Under the pieces are notes generated by a model that saw only the letters and a list, made by a program, of their open reading frames with translations, did not search any database and was not told the origin of the DNA. A stretch of DNA of 64,000 nt from 21-14-0-10-47-8 sp966211795 (GTDB lineage: Bacteria; Bdellovibrionota; Bdellovibrionia; Bdellovibrionales; Bdellovibrionaceae), in the NCBI GenBank assembly GCA_966211795.1, contig CBIHNW010000004.1, forward strand, positions 1 to 64,000, in the 5' to 3' direction. Within the stretch, counting starts at the first letter, position 1. Each line of letters starts with the position of its first letter. The position numbers were made by a program, and so were the translations under genes. Of this stretch, positions 58,583 to 64,000 are shown piece after piece.

Positions 58583-60571
58583 ATGAAACCAATGACGATC
58601 ACGCGCTTTTTAGGTCAACTCTCGATGGCCCTGTTGCCTTTGTCTTTCTTTTCGGCCACGGCCCATTCGCAGGAGCTCTGGGATAAATCCCTGGAAGAGC
58701 TGGTCAACATCAAGGTCGTCTCGGCCACGCGCACAGAAGCGACATCGCTGCATTTGCCATCGGTCGTGACCGTCCTGAGTGAAGAAGAATTGTCACGTTG
58801 GGGAGCCGAGAACTTGGCGGATGGATTGCGAACGGCGGCGGGAATGCAGGTCCGGAAATCTCCAGCAGACTTCCCACAGTATTCGGCCAACGTGCGCGGC
58901 AATTCGGCCGATTTTTTAAATATTCGCACGTTGTTCATGATTGATGGTGTTCCCGTCAGAAATCCGAATGCGGGGTTTGATCCGGGATGGATTCCTCTTT
59001 CCATCATCAAACGAGTTGAAATCGTCAAGGGGCCCGCATCGAATCTCTATGGCGCCAATGCCTTTGGTGGTGTTGTCAATGTCATCACCAAAAGTGGGGA
59101 GGACCTCAATGAAAATCGAAATTTCGGAGCCGATGCCAGCCTTGCATATCGAAATCAGAAAGACGTCGCCAAAGGTGGCAATGTCGGCGGAACATCAGGT
59201 CACTTGAGCTTAGGCAAAGAAGAAGGAGCCTTGGATTCTTTTTTCTCGGCCCAATCTTCGGCAACCAACAACACGGACGGCAGCTACCAGGGGCAACAGT
59301 ATCAAGATGTATTCGGCAAACTTCGCTATCGGCTCTCTGATGATGTCGAGTTGAAAAGCTCTGCGCTTTTATCTTATGATCGAAATCAAGTCGCTCTTGC
59401 GGATACGGATTCGCCGATTAAAAATGATTTCATCCACGCGTCCTTATCGGCAAATGTAAAAATGAACGAGCAATCCAATCTCAGCCTCACTGGACATTTT
59501 TCCCAGTTCAATCATTTTCTCAAGTACACCGATAGCTTAGATAAATATGACAACCAGGGCCGCGTGTATGGCTTCAGCTCGCAGTATTCAACCGAGTGGG
59601 GACAAAATCATTCATTACTGGCCGGTGTCGAGTTCGCCGAGGAAAAGGGCTCGTTGGAGACGAAAGAAAATGACTATGCGACATTTCCTCCGACTTTGAA
59701 AACGGCCGGCTGGAATCCCAAGAGCGAAAATACATTCGGCGTGTATTCTCAGTACGAATACACGGGGTGGAGTCAGTATTTGCCAATGATTGGAATCCGT
59801 TATGACACGAATTCCACTTATGGAAGCGCGGTTAGCCCTCGCGTGGCTTTGTCATACTTGGCGAATGAGAACACGACTTATTACGGCTCGATCGGCAGCG
59901 GCTTTCGCGCACCGGTCTTCAATGAAACGGAAATTCAAGGCTTTGGAAAGCTGGGAAATTCAAATTTGAAGCCCGAATACACGATCACCTCTGAAGTCGG
60001 GATGAAAACGGTCTATTTGAAGGCCCAGAACGCGATTTCTTTTTTCAAAGAAGATATTTCTCAGATCATCAGCCTGCAGCCGCTTCCGGGCAGCACCCTC
60101 AAGACATACGCCAATGATGGAAGCGGATCGATTTCGGGTGTCGAAATCGACGGAGCCTATAAACCCATCTCGAATTTCCGGATCTTTTACAACACCACTT
60201 TGCTAAGGACCGAAACGGGGTTGCATCAACGGATCGAGCGCATGGCCGAACAAACTTATGTCTTGGGAGCGAATTGGATATTGAACAAATGGTCTTTTGA
60301 TCTGGCGATGCATCATGAATCGGAGGTCTTTTTTTACAACACCAACGCCGCGATTCCTTCTGACTCCCAGGGCCGAGTTTTTCTTCCCAGCATCACCACG
60401 GCTGATTTTCAAATCAAGCGTCAGTTGTCGGCGAAAACATTTGGCACTTTCTATATCAGCAATCTCACCGATCAAAGCTATAAAGAAATTTTCTCTCCTT
60501 TCGTCATTCAAGATGGGCTTTACCTTCCGGGACGGACTTTTGGCATCAAGCTGATCTCTCAATTTGAATAG
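58583..60571 (+). CDS. TonB-dependent outer-membrane receptor
   Basis: 662 residues from ATG 58583, with GGAG seven bases upstream. Signal peptide, then a TonB-box-like start (SLEELVNIKVVSATRTE), plug domain with RTLFMIDGVPV and VEIVKGPASNLYGANA, and a barrel ending in aromatic Phe. No STN signalling domain. The substrate is unknown; the SLEEL plug class is often found with YfiR-like proteins. Two bases after the preceding stop, so it is in the same operon. Confidence 0.93.
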   Translation: MKPMTITRFLGQLSMALLPLSFFSATAHSQELWDKSLEELVNIKVVSATRTEATSLHLPSVVTVLSEEELSRWGAENLADGLRTAAGMQVRKSPADFPQYSANVRGNSADFLNIRTLFMIDGVPVRNPNAGFDPGWIPLSIIKRVEIVKGPASNLYGANAFGGVVNVITKSGEDLNENRNFGADASLAYRNQKDVAKGGNVGGTSGHLSLGKEEGALDSFFSAQSSATNNTDGSYQGQQYQDVFGKLRYRLSDDVELKSSALLSYDRNQVALADTDSPIKNDFIHASLSANVKMNEQSNLSLTGHFSQFNHFLKYTDSLDKYDNQGRVYGFSSQYSTEWGQNHSLLAGVEFAEEKGSLETKENDYATFPPTLKTAGWNPKSENTFGVYSQYEYTGWSQYLPMIGIRYDTNSTYGSAVSPRVALSYLANENTTYYGSIGSGFRAPVFNETEIQGFGKLGNSNLKPEYTITSEVGMKTVYLKAQNAISFFKEDISQIISLQPLPGSTLKTYANDGSGSISGVEIDGAYKPISNFRIFYNTTLLRTETGLHQRIERMAEQTYVLGANWILNKWSFDLAMHHESEVFFYNTNAAIPSDSQGRVFLPSITTADFQIKRQLSAKTFGTFYISNLTDQSYKEIFSPFVIQDGLYLPGRTFGIKLISQFE

Positions 60572-60893
60572 CTCAACCGGAGTGGGTGGAATCGGGCTGC
60601 GAATCGGCAGCAGAAACGCGGTCCCTCTGATGTTCCATTTGGAACTGTGCCAGAACGAGAATCAGTTTTTTAACAGGGCGTGAAGCCAGCCTTCTTCCTC
60701 ATGGCCTCGCACTCTATCTTTGAAGGAATAGGAACGATATGGCCGGAATTCTCAAATTTGACCGAAAATTGATGCTAGGAGGGCCTAACAAGATGCAAGT
60801 GAATTTCGTGCATTCACGATATTTTTGAAAATCCACGAGGAAAGTTCAAGTCTGCTGATTGACCATCCGATTTAATAACTGCGGGACTAAATA
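60572..60893. other. 322-base intergenic region
   Basis: No gene found. It contains small hairpins (GTTCC-ATTT-GGAAC at 60632-60645 and TCGTG-CATT-CACGA near 60810) and no T-run. It separates the TonB receptor operon from the HD-GYP gene. Confidence 0.5.
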
Positions 60894-62297
60894 ATGACAA
60901 ACTTAGACGAAAACAAAAAGTGCGTTTTAATAGTTGAAGACGACGAGGTTTTTAGAAACCTTCTCGGCCAGGTAATGGAGGCCGAGAAATTTGTTGTTCG
61001 CTATGCCGAAAATGGGATGACGGCTAAAAATGTCCTCGGCCTGAAGGGCAATAAATTTGATCTTGTTATTTCAGATGTTCGTATGCCGGAAATGGACGGA
61101 GCCTCATTGCTTCGATCGGTCCGGAACTTATATCCTGACACCAAGTTTATTTTAATGACGGGATTTTCTGAGATTCTTGAGGCCAAACATGCTCTGGGAT
61201 TAGGGGCCGATGAGTTCTTGCCAAAGCCATTCAAAATGAAAGAACTTCTTGAGGCCGTTGAGCGAGTGATGAAGCCAAAGGATGACCCGTCGTCTGGAAC
61301 GATCGAGGAAGATGAGTTTTCATTCTGTAAAATTCATGTCGACGAGTTCACTTCGGCGTCGACTTTGCCTTCGGATATTTACGTTCGCCTTACCGATAAT
61401 AAATTCGTCAAGGTGGCGCGTGAAGGCGCGGCGATTCATTTGGAACGGATTCAGACTTATAAAGATAAAAAAGTCGAATATTTTTATGTCCATGTTAAAG
61501 ACTTCGCAAAATATGCTGGTTTTACGCTGCGCCTGGCCCGTGCGGTGATCAATTCAAAAAAAATTGGCCGCGAGCAAAAATTGAAACTTTATAAACATAC
61601 GAACGAGATCTTGGTGAATCATCTCTTTGTCGGCGCCATCAACTCTCAGGACATGGAATTCTCGCAAAACATCATCAGCAACACTTTGAACGTTCTCGGT
61701 GACGAGCCTGAAATCTTTGATCTCGTTATGCTTTTGAAATCAAATTCCGATGCCGTTTACGCTCACAGCGTGGCCGTATCAGTTCTGGCCTGCTTGGTGG
61801 GAAAAAAAATGGGCTGGAGCAGTCAGCAAACTCTTTTGAAGCTTTCCTTGGGTGGAATATTCCACGACATCGGAAAAAAGGAACTCAGCCCTGCTTTGTT
61901 GAACAAGTCCCGACGTGAGATGACGCCTGATGAAATCGCACTTTACGAGTCCCATCCTCAGCGGGGCCGGGATATATTGGGAACGATTCCGGGCTTTCCG
62001 GCCGATGTCGTGCAAATTGCGTTTCAACATCACGAGGCCAATATCGGTACGGGTTATCCTTTGAGATTGTCAAACATGCGAATACATCCATTAGCAAAAC
62101 TCATTCATCTAATCGATGATTTTTTTCACAGCTGCCAAAAGTACAAAGATGAAAGTACGAAGCCTTGGATGCAGGCTTTGGCCGAACTTTGGGAAATGAA
62201 AGGTTCCGAGTTCGAAGCGCAGCATCTAAAGGCCTTGATGGAAACTTTCGATTATCCGCTGCCAACTCCATTGTTGCGCCTTAAACCGGCCTCCTAA
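60894..62297 (+). CDS. Receiver domain fused to HD-GYP domain
   Basis: 467 residues. Receiver 1-125 with D61 (VISDVRMPEMDG). A middle domain (about 146-210) precedes an HD-GYP domain (about 250-450): H291, HD at 324-325 (FHDIGKKE), HxxHH-like QHHE at 378-381 and GTGYP (the GYP motif). HD-GYP proteins are c-di-GMP phosphodiesterases; the Bdellovibrio protein Bd1817 is the known structure. The last family motif D-x-F-D-A is replaced by DDFFHS, so activity should be tested. Confidence 0.9.
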   Translation: MTNLDENKKCVLIVEDDEVFRNLLGQVMEAEKFVVRYAENGMTAKNVLGLKGNKFDLVISDVRMPEMDGASLLRSVRNLYPDTKFILMTGFSEILEAKHALGLGADEFLPKPFKMKELLEAVERVMKPKDDPSSGTIEEDEFSFCKIHVDEFTSASTLPSDIYVRLTDNKFVKVAREGAAIHLERIQTYKDKKVEYFYVHVKDFAKYAGFTLRLARAVINSKKIGREQKLKLYKHTNEILVNHLFVGAINSQDMEFSQNIISNTLNVLGDEPEIFDLVMLLKSNSDAVYAHSVAVSVLACLVGKKMGWSSQQTLLKLSLGGIFHDIGKKELSPALLNKSRREMTPDEIALYESHPQRGRDILGTIPGFPADVVQIAFQHHEANIGTGYPLRLSNMRIHPLAKLIHLIDDFFHSCQKYKDESTKPWMQALAELWEMKGSEFEAQHLKALMETFDYPLPTPLLRLKPAS

Positions 62298-62303
62298 GAA
62301 GCC

Positions 62304-63815
62304 ATGAAAGCAGCCATTCATTCGCAGCTCCGCCTGGTTTTCGATGATCTACCGGTCGCCGTGTCTATCAAAGATATCAAGGACGACTATCGATACGTTT
62401 TGTGGAACAAAATGGCACAACAGATCTGGCCTCACTCTCAGGAACCAGTCATCGGCAAAACCGATTACGATTTATTTTCGTTAGATATAGCTGAAACTTT
62501 CCGAAAGAAAGATGTCGAAACGGTCAAACTGAATGAGCTCATTCACACTCCGGAAGAGAGCATCCAGAATGCAGATGGCGAAATACGCTGGCTTCAATCT
62601 TGGCGCCACATTGTGGCCGACCCAAGCGGCCAGCCCTCATTGCTCATCGCCGTCAGTCAAGACATCACTCCGATTAAAAAGACAATTGATGAAAGCCATC
62701 GCCAACGACAGCAGTTGCAAAGCATTTCAGACAATGCACCCGGTGTGCTTTTCCAATTCAGTGTGACGCCAGAAAATCACATGTCCTTTACTTACATCAG
62801 CCGAAAATTCAAAGATATTTTTGGGATCGAACCCGATGAGATTATGGGGCGGGCCGAACACATGTTCGAGTTGCTGCATCCAGAAGATCGGGCTGATTTT
62901 TTCAATATTCTTGATGAAACGATTCGCGATCGAAAGACATGGCAATGGCAAGGAAGAATGGTTGATGCACAAGGTTGTACGCTTTGCATCGAAGCCCACT
63001 CGAATCCCTATTTATCGGACAATGGCTGTACCTATTGGGATGGAATGTTCCAAGACCTGACAAAATTAAAAGCCAACGAAAAGCTTTTGCGTGAGCAGTC
63101 CGAGAAAATGCATCAAGCGGCACGTCTTGTCTCGATCGGCGAAATGGCAGGTGGCGTGGCCCACGAAATCAACACACCTTTAGGGACGATTGGAATTTTA
63201 TCCGAAGTCGCCATTCTTGAGGTCGAAAAAGACAATTGCAGCAAAGAAACGGTCACGGATAAATTGAATCAAATCAATTCGATGGTTTTTCGAATTTCAA
63301 AAATAATCAAGGCCATGCGATCTTACGCGCGCAAAGATTCTGACGACCATCACGAGCTCACGTTGTTCTCGACGATCATTGATGAGGTTCTTTCTGTCTC
63401 CAGTCATCGTTTGAAGCAAGAGCAAATCAAGTTCGATACGACCGGCATTCCCAAAGACCTGCGAATTTTGTGTCGTCCCATTCAAATATCGCAGATTTTA
63501 ATGAATCTGATTAACAATTCTTGCGACGCAATCAAGGATCTCGAAGAAAAGTGGATCCGAATTCAGCTTCATTCTTCGGGCGATGATTTGCAAATTGCAT
63601 TTACCGACAGCGGTTTCGGAATTCCGGGTCCTGTCGCCGAAAAATTATTTGAAAATTTCTTTACGACAAAAGGCCCAAGAGAAGGCACTGGTTTAGGTCT
63701 TTCCATGTCCAAAAACATCATGAAAACCCACGGTGGGGACCTTATCCTCGATGTGACCTCGGTCAACACTCGATTCATCCTCAAATTTCCTCCCGATAAG
63801 ATGTCCGCTGCATAA
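62304..63815 (+). CDS. Two-PAS sensor histidine kinase (soluble)
   Basis: 503 residues without membrane segments. PAS-like segments at about 8-125 and 140-255, HisKA with H287 (GEMAGGVAHEINTPLGT), ATPase domain ending in GTGLGLSMSKNI. Its H-box is nearly the same as in the REC-kinase at 56654-57832, so these two are related by duplication. It follows the HD-GYP gene after six bases, an obvious pair. Confidence 0.93.
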   Translation: MKAAIHSQLRLVFDDLPVAVSIKDIKDDYRYVLWNKMAQQIWPHSQEPVIGKTDYDLFSLDIAETFRKKDVETVKLNELIHTPEESIQNADGEIRWLQSWRHIVADPSGQPSLLIAVSQDITPIKKTIDESHRQRQQLQSISDNAPGVLFQFSVTPENHMSFTYISRKFKDIFGIEPDEIMGRAEHMFELLHPEDRADFFNILDETIRDRKTWQWQGRMVDAQGCTLCIEAHSNPYLSDNGCTYWDGMFQDLTKLKANEKLLREQSEKMHQAARLVSIGEMAGGVAHEINTPLGTIGILSEVAILEVEKDNCSKETVTDKLNQINSMVFRISKIIKAMRSYARKDSDDHHELTLFSTIIDEVLSVSSHRLKQEQIKFDTTGIPKDLRILCRPIQISQILMNLINNSCDAIKDLEEKWIRIQLHSSGDDLQIAFTDSGFGIPGPVAEKLFENFFTTKGPREGTGLGLSMSKNIMKTHGGDLILDVTSVNTRFILKFPPDKMSAA

Positions 63816-64000
63816 TTTCAGCTTAAAAAGACGTCTTAAATGAGTCTCGAACGAACATGCGTCGATGGGCAAAGCGAGTGCCTTGCGTACAATATATTGA
63901 GCAGCTTCAAATCCGAGCTTCCAACGAAGCTTCAAGCCGGAAATAATTTTCTTACTCATTTTTAAAAACTATAGTCTAATGACCCCTGATATGGCCGAGA
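63816..64000. other. Window end with a possible next promoter
   Basis: No gene is complete. A TATAGT box at 63970-63975 is followed by ATG at 63979 (ATG ACC CCT GAT). That could be the start of the next gene, cut by the window edge. A 10-base palindrome AAGACGTCTT lies near 63830. Confidence 0.3.

Noticed and set aside
63693..63959. 88-residue minus-strand frame at the window end
   Set aside because: Half of it is antisense to a PAS kinase; no Shine-Dalgarno and no motif. It may still be a fragment of an edge gene, but support is too thin.

Overview
The window looks like chromosomal DNA of a predatory or predator-related bacterium of the Bdellovibrionota. The evidence is indirect: GC near 50 %, many large secreted lipoproteins and cysteine-rich surface proteins, an HNH protein of the kind abundant in Bdellovibrio, a bacterial histone-fold protein, c-di-GMP effectors (two PilZ proteins and an HD-GYP protein), and almost no biosynthetic genes. 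No rRNA, tRNA, tmRNA, CRISPR array, phage or insertion sequence was recognised.

Layout. 0-4.9 kb: a housekeeping run (TPR lipoprotein of CpoB/YbgF type, tsaD, rsmA, smpB), then a HAMP membrane protein and a lipoprotein built from 11-residue repeats. 4.9-5.4 kb: an intergenic block of tandem and inverted repeats. 5.4-11.4 kb: PilZ protein, a YihY / REC-cNMP / ABC-F group and a DEAD-box helicase with an RGG tail. 11.5-15.0 kb: pseudopilin cassette A, whose last gene carries six thrombospondin type-1 (TSP1) repeats. 15.3-18.1 kb: a chorismate mutase overlapping a U32-family RNA hydroxylase. 18.2-25.1 kb: a secreted protein, a LysR regulator and a three-gene RND efflux operon. 25.5-28.6 kb: a zinc-finger histone, a previously unlisted 45-residue ORF divergent from an XRE-type regulator, a secreted protein, and a Dps with a repeat tail. 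28.8-39.1 kb: a broken GNAT gene, a transmembrane Ser/Thr kinase divergent from a predicted outer-membrane protein, lipoproteins, an OmpA-like lipoprotein, a GGCT-fold protein and an HNH protein. 39.3-54.2 kb: a giant Calx-beta/RCC1 lipoprotein, pseudopilin cassette B (same three families as A, permuted order), a di-haem cytochrome, a propeller lipoprotein and a C39-like peptidase pair. 54.6-63.8 kb: a signalling locus (YfiR-like protein, CHASE8-type kinase, REC-kinase, REC-PilZ, TonB-dependent receptor, REC-HD-GYP, PAS-kinase).

The most unusual content is: (i) the paired pseudopilin/TSP1 cassettes, which look like tip-adhesin sets of a type IV pilus or type II-like filament and share a Cys-x16-Cys module; (ii) the zinc-finger histone; (iii) the 45-residue ORF with consensus promoter, strong Shine-Dalgarno and a shared operator-like inverted repeat; (iv) the overlap of a prephenate-making enzyme with an RNA hydroxylase of a family that needs prephenate; (v) the YfiR-kinase-receptor-c-di-GMP locus. 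All function calls come from reading motifs by eye; no database search was run.
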